The notes under the pieces: model-generated | Told to the model about the DNA's origin: nothing | The model's database searches: none | The model's input: only the letters and a program-made list of their open reading frames with translations | Shown: in pieces, positions 8,044-16,412 of the stretch | Position numbering within the stretch: position 1 is the first letter of the stretch | Layout: each line of letters starts with the position of its first letter | Made by a program: the position numbers and the translations under genes | Source of the DNA: CAZXYS01 sp964645005 | GTDB lineage: Bacteria; Bacteroidota; Ignavibacteria; Kapaibacteriales; UBA2268 | DNA length: 37,172 nucleotides | Direction of reading: 5' to 3' | Assembly: GCA_964645005.1 (NCBI GenBank) | Contig: CAZXYS010000038.1 | Span: 1-37,172, forward strand

Positions 8044-10662
8044 ATGTTAAGTAAAACTAAGACAATAAGTATATTTTTAATATCATTTTTCCTTTTTTTT
8101 CTATGCGAAAAAAGAGCCGAAGCGGGATACAGGAAATTTACGGATAAACAGCTAAGCGTGTTGGTGCCGTCTTCCACACGATTTGTTCAGAGTCTCAGCG
8201 GGAAGTGGCAGCGCTCTTATGATGAAATCAACTGGGACAACGTCATGCTGCCCTCATCTAATGCCAGTCAGGAACGGGTGCGCTATCGCAGGACTATCAA
8301 AATAGATAAAGACCTTGTCAACCGCTATGTCTGGGAACTTTACTTTCTTGGATTGAGTGAACAGGTGGAAGTTTACGTCAACGGTCAGTATGTGGGAAGG
8401 TATTTCGGCGGTATGACGCCGTTTCACGTACGTATTCCCAATAGAATGCTTTCCGGCGAGACAAATACCATCGAACTGACGATCACACCCACAAGCCACA
8501 AAGCCCGCCAGATTAAGGATCAGAACAATTTTGCAAAAAAAATATATAACGGCGTTATCAGGGATATTCTTCTTGTCGGCTCGCCGCAGATAAGAATAAG
8601 CGAGATAGATCATTATACCGAAGTCCGCTCGGACAGGCAGACATGGGATGTTAATGCTGCGCTGAATATTTCGACAGGCGATATCAGCAAACTGTTTTCA
8701 GGCGGCGCTCTGGCGGATTCCATAAGTTTCCCCGGCTCGGAAAAAGTGAATGTCAATGTCGAGGCATTCCTGCGCACAGACAAAGGAAATCCCGTAGGCG
8801 AGAAAATGGCAACCACCGTCCTCGTCGAACCGGAAAGAACCACCAACCGCGATGTAAAATTATCAGTGAGCAACCCTGCGCTGTGGTCGCCGAAGAGTCC
8901 CAATCTGTACCAGCTCGTGACGCGCATTTCAAAGAACGGGCATTTGATCGATGAGAAAATTGCTGACATCGGCTTTAGAAATATCAGTATCACTGCCGAT
9001 ACTAATGGCTCGGAAATTCGCTTGAACGGCAGAATCTTCAGCATAAAAGGCATTGCCTATATCGAGGATTATAATAAAAACGGTCAGACCGTCAGTCCTC
9101 ACATAATGGAACAGGATGTTAGAAAAATCAAGACTCTCGGCGCCAATACCGTTAGATTCAAGTATTCGCCGCCGCATCCGTATTTCGCGAAACTGTGCAA
9201 CAGATACGGCTTGATGATGATGGTCGAACTGCCGGTCTATGAAGTCCCGGCAGATTTGCTGCTGCCGGATGAGATAAAAGTAATGATGAAAAACATTGCC
9301 AAAAGATATTCCCGGAACTACAAGTCATATCCTTCTCTGCTCGCATGGGGAATTTCCGATGGAATCCAGGAAAACCACCCTGATTCGAAAGAATTTTTCA
9401 GGCAAATGCTGCAGCAATTCAACCCAAATTCGAATAATCTTTTTTACAAAACTGTACTTTTTGGAGCCGGGACAATAAATACTAAAAATTTTGATTTTAT
9501 TTGCGTCCGTCACGGCAGAGCCCGATACAAGTTAAAGAATTTTAACAATTCTCTCTCGCGAATGAAATCACTTGCAGGAAATACACCTGTTATAGCTTGT
9601 TTTGGGATTCCAATACAAACGGATAATTATCACGGCTATTCCGATCCTCTATCGATCGAGTCACAGTCTTATTACATTCTGAATTCTTATAAGATCATTC
9701 AGAATAACTCCTCTGCGGGACTTATCTTCAGCAATTATAACGATTATAAGCTGAATAATCCTCAATTAATAACAAATAATGGCAACCAATACCTTTGCGC
9801 TATGGGGCTGGTTGACAGGTACAGAAAACAACGCCTGTCATTTGAGACATTGCAAACGCTATATAATGATGAGAAGGAACCTCTTTTAAATGCCGGTAGT
9901 TATTCTGAGAGTACACCGGTAGTTTTCATTATAGTTGGCATTTTACTCGGGATAATACTTGTACTGCTGGTGAACAGATTCCGTCGTTTCAGGGAATATC
10001 TTTTCCGCTCACTGCTTAGACCGTATAATTTTTATGCGGATATCCGCGATCAGAGGATAATGTCGTCTGTCCAAACAGTATTACTTGGCGTAGTATTATC
10101 CTTAACACTTGGAATTTTTTATTCATCAATCTTTTATTTTTATAGAACCCACCTGCTTGCTGAATATGTATACATGCTGATAATACCTTATAATTCAGTT
10201 CAGGAAATATTTTTTAGATTGATATGGATGCCTGAACTGTTAATGCTATTTGTTTCTGCGTGGGTTTTCATAGTGCTCATTATTACAGCCCTTATAATAA
10301 AAATATTTGCACTGTTTGTAAGGGCTCGGATCTTTTATAAAGATACGTTCACTATCACTGTCTGGTCAACAGTGCCTGTATTGATATTATTGCCATTTGC
10401 AATAATTTTGATCAGGTTACTTGTTTTATCCGAATCCCTTAACTGGTTAATTATTTTGCTGGCTTTACTTTTACACCTCTGGGTATTTATAAGAATATTG
10501 AAAGCAACATCAATAGTATTTGACATGCGCTATTTAAAAGTCTATACATTTGGATTCGGACTAATTATCATGATAGCTGTGATAATAATCGGAATTTATC
10601 AATATCAGTATTCTATTTTCGATTATGGGCAATATTTCTTCGACGTACTCATTAAATATTAA
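8044..10662 (+). CDS. GH2-like secreted protein with degenerate active site and C-terminal Yip1-like membrane domain
   Basis: The 872-residue protein starts with a signal peptide (hydrophobic 8-21, likely cut after AEA at 25-27). Residues about 50-180 form a GH2 sugar-binding jelly roll (WELYFLGLSEQVEVYVNGQ), about 190-320 an immunoglobulin-like domain, and about 325-600 a GH2 TIM barrel (RLNGRIFSIKGIAY; LGANTVRFKY). The segment normally reading W..GNE reads WGISDG (435-440), and the nucleophile segment normally reading I.E[FY]G reads IACFG (517-521), so both catalytic glutamates seem to be missing. Residues about 626-860 hold six membrane segments starting with LLRPYNFYADIRDQR, resembling a Yip1-type domain. 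It is probably a membrane-anchored carbohydrate-binding or sensing protein rather than a glycosidase. AGAGGA precedes the ATG. The stop is 39 bp before purC. Confidence 0.75.
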   Translation: MLSKTKTISIFLISFFLFFLCEKRAEAGYRKFTDKQLSVLVPSSTRFVQSLSGKWQRSYDEINWDNVMLPSSNASQERVRYRRTIKIDKDLVNRYVWELYFLGLSEQVEVYVNGQYVGRYFGGMTPFHVRIPNRMLSGETNTIELTITPTSHKARQIKDQNNFAKKIYNGVIRDILLVGSPQIRISEIDHYTEVRSDRQTWDVNAALNISTGDISKLFSGGALADSISFPGSEKVNVNVEAFLRTDKGNPVGEKMATTVLVEPERTTNRDVKLSVSNPALWSPKSPNLYQLVTRISKNGHLIDEKIADIGFRNISITADTNGSEIRLNGRIFSIKGIAYIEDYNKNGQTVSPHIMEQDVRKIKTLGANTVRFKYSPPHPYFAKLCNRYGLMMMVELPVYEVPADLLLPDEIKVMMKNIAKRYSRNYKSYPSLLAWGISDGIQENHPDSKEFFRQMLQQFNPNSNNLFYKTVLFGAGTINTKNFDFICVRHGRARYKLKNFNNSLSRMKSLAGNTPVIACFGIPIQTDNYHGYSDPLSIESQSYYILNSYKIIQNNSSAGLIFSNYNDYKLNNPQLITNNGNQYLCAMGLVDRYRKQRLSFETLQTLYNDEKEPLLNAGSYSESTPVVFIIVGILLGIILVLLVNRFRRFREYLFRSLLRPYNFYADIRDQRIMSSVQTVLLGVVLSLTLGIFYSSIFYFYRTHLLAEYVYMLIIPYNSVQEIFFRLIWMPELLMLFVSAWVFIVLIITALIIKIFALFVRARIFYKDTFTITVWSTVPVLILLPFAIILIRLLVLSESLNWLIILLALLLHLWVFIRILKATSIVFDMRYLKVYTFGFGLIIMIAVIIIGIYQYQYSIFDYGQYFFDVLIKY

Positions 10663-10701
10663 AGTCAATTTTAGAAATTATAAATAAATAAAAGGTGAAA
10701 A

Positions 10702-11583
10702 ATGGAAACGGTATATAACACAAAACTCGACGACCTGTCGCTCAAGAATCGCGGCAAGGTAAGAGATATATACGATCTTGGCGAATACCTGCTTTTCGTT
10801 GCAACTGATCGCATCTCTGCATTTGATGTGGTGATGAATGACGCAATTCCCGAAAAAGGGAAAATTTTGTCGAACATATCCGCTTTTTGGTTTAATAAAA
10901 CTAACCTTATCATTCCCAACCATTTAGTAACGAGTAAAGTAGATGAATTCCCCGAAGAAGCCCGCAAATACGCCGATCAGCTTGAATCGCGCTCGATGCT
11001 CGTGAAAAAATGCGAGCCGCTGCCGGTGGAATTTATCGTGCGCGGGTATGTTGCAGGATCGGGATGGAAAGAATATCAGAGCGACGGCACAATCTGCGGT
11101 ATTCCGCTGCCGGACGGCTTGCAGGAATTCGAACGACTGCCGGAACCGATTTTTACGCCGTCAACCAAAGCCGATGTCGGACATGATGAAAATATCGATT
11201 TCGATAAAGCTGCGGAACTGATCGGCAAAGAAACCGCCGAAAAGCTGAGCAATATATCTATCGATCTTTATAAATTCGGCAGGGATTTCCTCAATGCGCG
11301 CGATTTGATCCTGGCTGATACGAAGTTTGAGTTCGGCAGGCTCGAAAACGGCGAGATAATCCTTATAGACGAAACACTTACGCCGGATTCTTCCCGTTTC
11401 TGGCTTAAAGAGAATTATGCGCCGGGCAAAAAACAGGTTCAATTCGATAAGCAGGTGCTGCGCGATTATCTCGAGAGTACCGATTGGGATAAAACGCCGC
11501 CGCCCCCAAAGCTGCCTGAAAACGTTATCCAGGACATCATAGAATCATATAAAGAAGCTTATCGAAGGATCACGAGTAAGTAA
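10702..11583 (+). CDS. purC: Phosphoribosylaminoimidazole-succinocarboxamide synthase (SAICAR synthetase)
   Basis: PurC joins CAIR and aspartate using ATP to make SAICAR in purine synthesis; it is cytosolic. The 293-residue length fits the longer bacterial/fungal-type form. Both family signatures are present: VEFIVRGYVAGSGWKEY (109-125) and LADTKFEFG (204-212). The N-terminal GKVRDIYDLG (18-27) is the nucleotide-binding start, and DETLTPDSSRFW carries conserved catalytic and metal-binding acids. AAAGGTGA sits six bases before the ATG. It follows the GH2-like gene by 39 bp and precedes rodA by 107 bp. No other pur genes are nearby. Confidence 0.97.
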   Translation: METVYNTKLDDLSLKNRGKVRDIYDLGEYLLFVATDRISAFDVVMNDAIPEKGKILSNISAFWFNKTNLIIPNHLVTSKVDEFPEEARKYADQLESRSMLVKKCEPLPVEFIVRGYVAGSGWKEYQSDGTICGIPLPDGLQEFERLPEPIFTPSTKADVGHDENIDFDKAAELIGKETAEKLSNISIDLYKFGRDFLNARDLILADTKFEFGRLENGEIILIDETLTPDSSRFWLKENYAPGKKQVQFDKQVLRDYLESTDWDKTPPPPKLPENVIQDIIESYKEAYRRITSK

Positions 11584-11690
11584 AATATCAAATATAGAAT
11601 TACGGCTTTAATTATAAGCTTAATTTTTTCTTATGATTTTAAGCTGTTTAACTGTATATTGTACTCGAGTGTAAACAACCCTGAAACAAA

Positions 11691-12956
11691 ATGGCAACAG
11701 ATCTTGACACAATATTAGTCGGCAAAAAGGGTATTGAGAAGTTTGACTGGAGCACGTTCCTGATAACTATTCTCATTACTGCCGCAGGGCTGATCTCGAT
11801 TTACAGCGCTACGCATATTTATGCAGCGCAATACGAGAGCGGATTGAGCCCTTCATTTCTCAAACAGGTAGTCTCTGCAGGACTGGGGCTTGGCATCATG
11901 GTTGCTATCATGTTCCTGCCGCTCAGATGGCTGAAGATGAATAGTATGATATTTTATGCTGTGAGCATTGGGATGCTCATATTGGTTCTATTTATAGGCG
12001 ATGAAGTTTCCGGCACAAAAGGCTGGCTTAATCTTGGTTTTATCACTATCCAGCCGTCGGAAATCGCTAAAATTGCGACAATAATGATGCTGGCATTCCA
12101 CCTCTCGCGAAAAGGGGTTGATGTAAGAAATATCAGAGATTTGTTTATCACTGTTGGAATAGTAATTCTACCGGTCGTTTTAATTGCTATGCAGCCGGAC
12201 ATCGGCTCAGCTACAGTATTTCTCGCTCTGCTGATGGGCGTGCTTCTATGGGCGGGCTTCGATAATTTTATTCTGTATGTGCTTGCAAGTCTACCGGTTA
12301 TTTTGATTATGTCGCTTCTCGGGGACTCTTACCTGATAATTTCGATTGTGGCATTATCCGCTATAGCGCTTATTTTCAGGCGTAGGATAGCTGTTACAAC
12401 CGCTGGAATTATTATTTTTCTGACAGTGGGATTCGGAAGTCCGGTATTGATAAATTCTCTGGAACCACATCAAAAAGCAAGGATAGAGACCTTTCTCAAT
12501 CCCAATACCGACCCGCGCGGCAAGGGTTACAACGTCATTCAGTCCAAGCTGGCAGTAGGCAGCGGCGGTCTGACAGGCAAAGGCTATCTGCAGGGAACGC
12601 AGACGCAGCTTAGGTACATACCCAAGCAATGGACCGACTTCATTTTTTCCGTGCCGACAGAGGAATTCGGCTTTGTAGGCGGCGTTTCGGTAATTTTGCT
12701 GTTGGCGGCATTAATGCTGCGATCGGTGAAGATAGGCTTCGAGTCGGATGAAGCCTATTCCGGGCTCGTAGCTGCGGGGATAGCGTCAGTCTGGTTCTAT
12801 CATACTCTCATCAATGTCGGCATGGCTGTTGGAATAATGCCGGTGATGGGGATACCGCTGCCATTCATGAGCGCCGGCGGAACATTTCTGCTGGTGAATA
12901 TGGTAATGGTGGGCTTATTACTTAACTTCTACAGAACTAAACGACTTAAGAGATGA
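11691..12956 (+). CDS. rodA: Rod-shape-determining peptidoglycan polymerase RodA (SEDS family)
   Basis: A 421-residue SEDS glycosyltransferase with about ten membrane segments. It polymerises lipid II during lateral wall growth, working with a class B PBP and the MreB-MreC elongasome in the inner membrane. RodA-type landmarks are QPSE (121-124), the long periplasmic loop with LNPNTDPRGKGYN (269-281), SKLAVGSGGLTGKGYLQGTQ (285-304), and QWTDFIFSVPTEEFGF (313-328), in which D316 matches the aspartate essential for activity. The C-terminal MPVMGIPLPFMSAGGT block is also typical. The RodA-like loop separates it from FtsW. No mreB, mreC or mrdA lies in the window. Its TGA is three bases before the pdxA ATG, implying coupled translation. 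Confidence 0.96.
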   Translation: MATDLDTILVGKKGIEKFDWSTFLITILITAAGLISIYSATHIYAAQYESGLSPSFLKQVVSAGLGLGIMVAIMFLPLRWLKMNSMIFYAVSIGMLILVLFIGDEVSGTKGWLNLGFITIQPSEIAKIATIMMLAFHLSRKGVDVRNIRDLFITVGIVILPVVLIAMQPDIGSATVFLALLMGVLLWAGFDNFILYVLASLPVILIMSLLGDSYLIISIVALSAIALIFRRRIAVTTAGIIIFLTVGFGSPVLINSLEPHQKARIETFLNPNTDPRGKGYNVIQSKLAVGSGGLTGKGYLQGTQTQLRYIPKQWTDFIFSVPTEEFGFVGGVSVILLLAALMLRSVKIGFESDEAYSGLVAAGIASVWFYHTLINVGMAVGIMPVMGIPLPFMSAGGTFLLVNMVMVGLLLNFYRTKRLKR

Positions 12957-12959
12957 AAA

Positions 12960-13952
12960 ATGAAAATAGTAATAACCATAGGGGATCCTAACGGCATAGG
13001 TATTGAAGTAATGCTTAATGCTATTACCCTTATCGACAAAGAGCAGGCGCCGTCGCACGAAGCGGAAATTACAATTGCCGGTTCGATTGAAACCATCAGG
13101 CAATATGCCGACCAGATCAAATTAAGGATCGAAACCGATAAAAACGGAATTAAAATTGGCGAGAGATACTGCAAAGTAGTTGACTGTGGCAAACCTGTCA
13201 AACCCGAACTGGGAACTGTTTCAGAGGATGCCGGCAGATTAGCTGCTGCTTCGATAGAAGCCGCCGTGGATAAAACTATAGCCGGCGAATACGATGCGGT
13301 TGTAACTATGCCTGTATCAAAGGATGCTTTATATCAGTCCGGCTGGAAATTTATGGGGCACACTGAAATGCTGGCGAAAAAATGCGGTACAGACCTTCCG
13401 CTGATGATGCTGCTCGCGGGCGATATTCGCGTATCGCTTGCGACAATCCATATCCCTGTCAAAGATATAAGCAAATCTCTTAGCAAAAGACTTCTGACCG
13501 ACCTGATAAGCATGTTTCACAGAAGCCTTATCCTCGATTTCGGTCATACGAAGCCTTCGATTGCCGTGCTTGGCTTGAATCCACACGCCGGCGAAGCCGG
13601 CGCTATCGGAACGGAAGAAGAGGAAATCATTAATCCCGCAATAGATACATGCAATATTCTCGGCATGAATGTCCACGGTCCTCATCCGGCTGACGGATTT
13701 TTTGCACACGGCGATTATGAGTACTATGACGGCATTTTTGCTATGTACCACGACCAGGGGCTTATCCCGATCAAATTACTCGCCCGCGGTAATGGAGTCA
13801 ATTTCACCGGAGGCTTACCTATCGTCAGAACCTCGCCCGACCACGGCACAGCATTCGACATTGCCGGAAAGGACAAAGCCGATTGCTCAAGCGCCAAAGA
13901 AGCTATTGAAACAGCCTATGAAATAGCAGAGATGAGAAAATCCAAATCTTAA
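12960..13952 (+). CDS. pdxA: 4-hydroxythreonine-4-phosphate dehydrogenase
   Basis: PdxA oxidises 4-phosphohydroxy-L-threonine with NAD in DXP-dependent pyridoxal-phosphate synthesis. The 330-residue protein begins TIGDPNGIG (6-14), the family's N-terminal signature. It carries the metal-binding histidines in GHTEMLA (about 131-137), in HIP (about 163-165) and in YHDQGLIPIK (about 263-272), and the late NFTGGLPIVRTSPDHGTAFDIA block. It starts three bases after rodA stops, so the two almost certainly share a transcript. The end of rodA (AAGAGATGA) may supply the ribosome-binding site. Nothing unusual in length or residues. Confidence 0.97.
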   Translation: MKIVITIGDPNGIGIEVMLNAITLIDKEQAPSHEAEITIAGSIETIRQYADQIKLRIETDKNGIKIGERYCKVVDCGKPVKPELGTVSEDAGRLAAASIEAAVDKTIAGEYDAVVTMPVSKDALYQSGWKFMGHTEMLAKKCGTDLPLMMLLAGDIRVSLATIHIPVKDISKSLSKRLLTDLISMFHRSLILDFGHTKPSIAVLGLNPHAGEAGAIGTEEEEIINPAIDTCNILGMNVHGPHPADGFFAHGDYEYYDGIFAMYHDQGLIPIKLLARGNGVNFTGGLPIVRTSPDHGTAFDIAGKDKADCSSAKEAIETAYEIAEMRKSKS

Positions 13953-14106
13953 GATTAAACTTAATAAATTTGATTCAATTTTTGTCTTTGTTTAAGGGTA
14001 AAATTTTATTATAATTTGTTAATTTTGAAAATAACTTATAAACAAATATATTTTTTTTAGTATAGATAACTGATATTGGTTTTTGTAAATTTTTAATGGA
14101 AGGCTC

Positions 14107-14739
14107 TTGTTAAAAACTATTGCTAAAGAATGGAAAACTCAATTTGAAAACAAAAAGTTTCTTACCGAATTTATCCTCACAATCATAGCATTTGCTATAA
14201 TAATGAACCGCCTTTCAGCTTTTCTCCGGTTTATCGAAACTCGACAGGGAATGCTGTTACATGATCCGATTTTAAGACATTTTTCGCCTATTGATTTATC
14301 GATTCCAACGTTTATTATTTTGTATGTTTCCATCATCACGGCATTGCTTTTTTTAATGCGGAATCCTAAGCGTTTGTTGATTACTTTTCAGTCCTATATA
14401 TTGCTTATTATTTTCAGAATAATAACTATGTATCTCACACCCTTGGATTCGCCCGCAAAACAAATACCCCTCCACGATCCTTTTATAGAATTTTTTGTTA
14501 ACGGAGTAACACTTACGAAGGATCTTTTCTTCTCGGGGCATACCTCAACTATGTGTATCTTATTTTTCACAGCGGAATATAAATGGCTAAAGGGGTTCCT
14601 TTTAATTTGTATATTGTTAATAGCAACTTTTGTAACTCTGCAGCATGCGCATTACGTCGTAGATGTGTTCATTGCGCCGTTTATAGCTTTCACAAGCTAT
14701 TGGATAGTAACTAACGCCCGGCGGAAAAATGAAACTTGA
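14107..14739 (+). CDS. Sphingomyelin-synthase-like PAP2 (PAP2_C) membrane protein
   Basis: A 210-residue protein with about six membrane segments. RIITMYLTPLDSP (104-116) resembles the R.[IL]T...T.LP.P motif of sphingomyelin synthases. FFSGHTS (141-147, H145) and HYVVDV (182-187, H182 and D186) form the H-H-D triad of the PAP2_C group. Known relatives transfer a phospho-headgroup between lipids such as ceramide and phosphatidylcholine or phosphatidylinositol; plain lipid-phosphate phosphatases are a second possibility. Sphingolipids are common in Bacteroidota, so a headgroup transferase is reasonable but unproven. The start is a TTG, chosen because GGAAGG lies just upstream; the next in-frame ATG (residue 33) would cut into the first membrane segment. 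It stands alone, 154 bp after pdxA. Confidence 0.72.
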   Translation: MLKTIAKEWKTQFENKKFLTEFILTIIAFAIIMNRLSAFLRFIETRQGMLLHDPILRHFSPIDLSIPTFIILYVSIITALLFLMRNPKRLLITFQSYILLIIFRIITMYLTPLDSPAKQIPLHDPFIEFFVNGVTLTKDLFFSGHTSTMCILFFTAEYKWLKGFLLICILLIATFVTLQHAHYVVDVFIAPFIAFTSYWIVTNARRKNET

Positions 14740-15060
14740 TATTGTCAGATGTTTAGATGTAATTTTAATTATAGTAAGTGTTTAAATAACATACAAAAAA
14801 TAAACGCTGCTCAGGTCAGGGTAAATTTTTTCCTTTACCTATTTTAAACAACTGTTTCTTTTCACAAGGATTAAACCCAAATATTGCATTAGAAAAGTTG
14901 AATTAGCTTGTTAGTATTGGCAACAAAGTGCTTTAGCACTTTGCAAAGGATGTGAAAAACTTCGAATCATCAGCAAGCTAAAGCATGCTGTTGCAAGAGA
15001 TTACAAATAAATGTACATATTTAATGAAAAATCTGGGTTAAATTAACAAAATTCATTCGG
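14740..15060. other. Intergenic region between convergent genes, with two hairpins
   Basis: No gene is seen in these 321 bp between the PAP2_C gene and the convergent arsM. The central part holds two GC-richer palindromes, at 14924-14943 and 14971-14990, annotated separately. Confidence 0.6.
14924..14990. repeat. Pair of GC-TTTA/TAAA-GC hairpins
   Basis: The first hairpin is CAAAGTGC (14924-14931), loop TTTA, GCACTTTG (14936-14943), a perfect 8-bp stem. The second is CAGCAAGC (14971-14978), loop TAAA, GCATGCTG (14983-14990), an 8-bp stem with one A-A mismatch. Both share the core GC-TTTA-GC or its complement GC-TAAA-GC, suggesting two related, oppositely oriented copies of a short dispersed palindrome. 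They may also end transcription from both sides. Confidence 0.5.
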
Positions 15061-15864
15061 TTACTTATCCGCATAAACAGTTATACTCGATATCGGATTC
15101 TCATTCTTCCGAAAATCCTCAATTCCCTGCTTTGTAAGATATTTCTCGAGTATGTTATCCGGAACTACTATTGGCTTTTCTTTTACTATTTCAATATTTC
15201 TGAAACCATTGTCAGCGACAATGTTCAGATAATCTTCCTTGCGAAGGGCGCCAGCCACGCAGCCTGCATACATTTCGGCAGCGCCGCGTAACTTGTCCGG
15301 CAGTTCCGCATTCAAAACAATATCCGACACGCAGAAATGACCTTCCGGCTTGAGAACACGGTAGATTTGCGAGAATGCCTTCTCTTTGTCGGGTACGAGA
15401 TTCAAAACGCAATTGCTGAGAACTACATCTACTGAATCATTCTCTATAGGCAGGTCTTCGATCTCGCCCAGCCGGAATTCTATATTGCTAAAACCGAGCT
15501 TTTCGCGATTAGCAATGGCTTTGTTTACCATTTCCTGCGTAAAGTCAATACCAATGACATATCCCGTCTCGCCGACCATCTGACGGGCTATGAAAACATC
15601 ATTACCGGCGCCTGAGCCTAAATCAAGCACGGTATCGCCCTTGCTCATTTTGGCGTATTCTGTCGGCAGACCACATCCGAGCCCAAGATCGGCGTCCGGG
15701 ACGCAGCCTTCGATATCGGCGTAATCGTCAGCCATGGTGGAATAGTCGATGGTTTCCGTTCCACCGCAGCCACAGCATGATTCCTGGTTTACTTTTAGCG
15801 ATTGGCTTGCTATTTCCGCGTATTTATCTCTAACGAGCTTTTTTGTGTCTTCAGCATTATTCAT
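15061..15864 (-). CDS. arsM: Arsenite S-adenosylmethionine methyltransferase
   Basis: ArsM methylates trivalent arsenic with SAM, giving mono- to trimethylated species; it is cytosolic. The 267-residue protein has the SAM motif DLGSGAGND (81-89) and three cysteines at C64 (LGCGLPTEY), C152 (SNCVLNL) and C202 (AGCVAGA). The 50-residue gap between the last two equals that between the catalytic cysteines C174 and C224 of the algal enzyme, as I recall it. An N-terminal CCGCGG cluster (30-35) is also common in the family. The start has GAGG seven bases upstream. It lies 29 bp after the EIIA gene and appears to be the last gene of a three-gene minus-strand operon. No arsR, arsB or arsC is nearby, so arsenic-responsive control is not evident. 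Confidence 0.93.
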   Translation of the reverse strand: MNNAEDTKKLVRDKYAEIASQSLKVNQESCCGCGGTETIDYSTMADDYADIEGCVPDADLGLGCGLPTEYAKMSKGDTVLDLGSGAGNDVFIARQMVGETGYVIGIDFTQEMVNKAIANREKLGFSNIEFRLGEIEDLPIENDSVDVVLSNCVLNLVPDKEKAFSQIYRVLKPEGHFCVSDIVLNAELPDKLRGAAEMYAGCVAGALRKEDYLNIVADNGFRNIEIVKEKPIVVPDNILEKYLTKQGIEDFRKNENPISSITVYADK

Positions 15865-15893
15865 ATTATCCTCGGGATATTCAAAAACTTACT

Positions 15894-16352
15894 TTATTCA
15901 TTTTCCGTTTTTTTGAACAACTCTAATGCTTCCTCTTCGGATTTGCAACCGATTAGTTCGTTTCTAAAGTTTTCCGTATTCAAAAGACGCGATATTTTGC
16001 TAAGTAATCTTAGGTGCGTCCCTACATTGTTCTCTCGACCGAGGATGAGGAAAGCAATGTCCACCGGTTCGCCGTCTAGCGCATCAAAGTCGATCGGCTC
16101 TGCCATAATAGCCATAGAAGCAACAGAATCCTGCACCCCTTTGGTCTTGGCATGGGGGAGAGCTATGCCTTTGCCCACACCTGTGGACATAATACTTTCA
16201 CGGGCAAAAATTTCTTTCCTGGCTTCTTCATGGTCATCGATTTTTCCGGAATTTTCAGCCAGACCCAATAAGCGTTCGATCAATTCATTCTTATCTTTTG
16301 CTTTGAGTCCGATGTTTATTGATTCCTTATGCAGTATATCGAAAATATTCAT
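15894..16352 (-). CDS. ptsN: Free-standing PTS EIIA protein (PtsN/fructose type)
   Basis: A 152-residue single-domain EIIA of the mannitol/fructose/Ntr type. The phospho-acceptor is H67 in GIALPHAKT (62-70), preceded by RESIMSTGVGKG. The VDIAFLILGRENN...HLRLLSKISRLL block is the typical second half. Stand-alone EIIA(Ntr) proteins act as phosphorylation-state-dependent regulators of transporters, kinases or enzymes rather than sugar carriers. No HPr, EI, EIIB or EIIC is in the window. Its place between a sugar nucleotidyltransferase and arsM, 60 bp and 29 bp apart, marks an operon, and the nucleotidyltransferase may be a target. AAGG precedes the ATG. The symbol rests on domain type only; orthology to E. 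coli PtsN is not shown. Confidence 0.85.
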   Translation of the reverse strand: MNIFDILHKESINIGLKAKDKNELIERLLGLAENSGKIDDHEEARKEIFARESIMSTGVGKGIALPHAKTKGVQDSVASMAIMAEPIDFDALDGEPVDIAFLILGRENNVGTHLRLLSKISRLLNTENFRNELIGCKSEEEALELFKKTENE

Positions 16353-16412
16353 ATTCTAACCTTAATTAGCACCTAATGAAACACGCAAATATAAGAAAAT
16401 TTGAACGAATTA

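Noticed and set aside
11617..11645. AGCTTAA/TTAAGCT hairpin between purC and rodA
   Set aside because: Only 7 AT-rich base pairs around a 15-nt loop without a T-run after it; too weak to call a terminator.
15802..16359. 185-aa plus-strand frame over ptsN and the start of arsM
   Set aside because: Serine-rich shadow of the EIIA gene; the minus strand carries the conserved ALPH motif and ribosome-binding sites.
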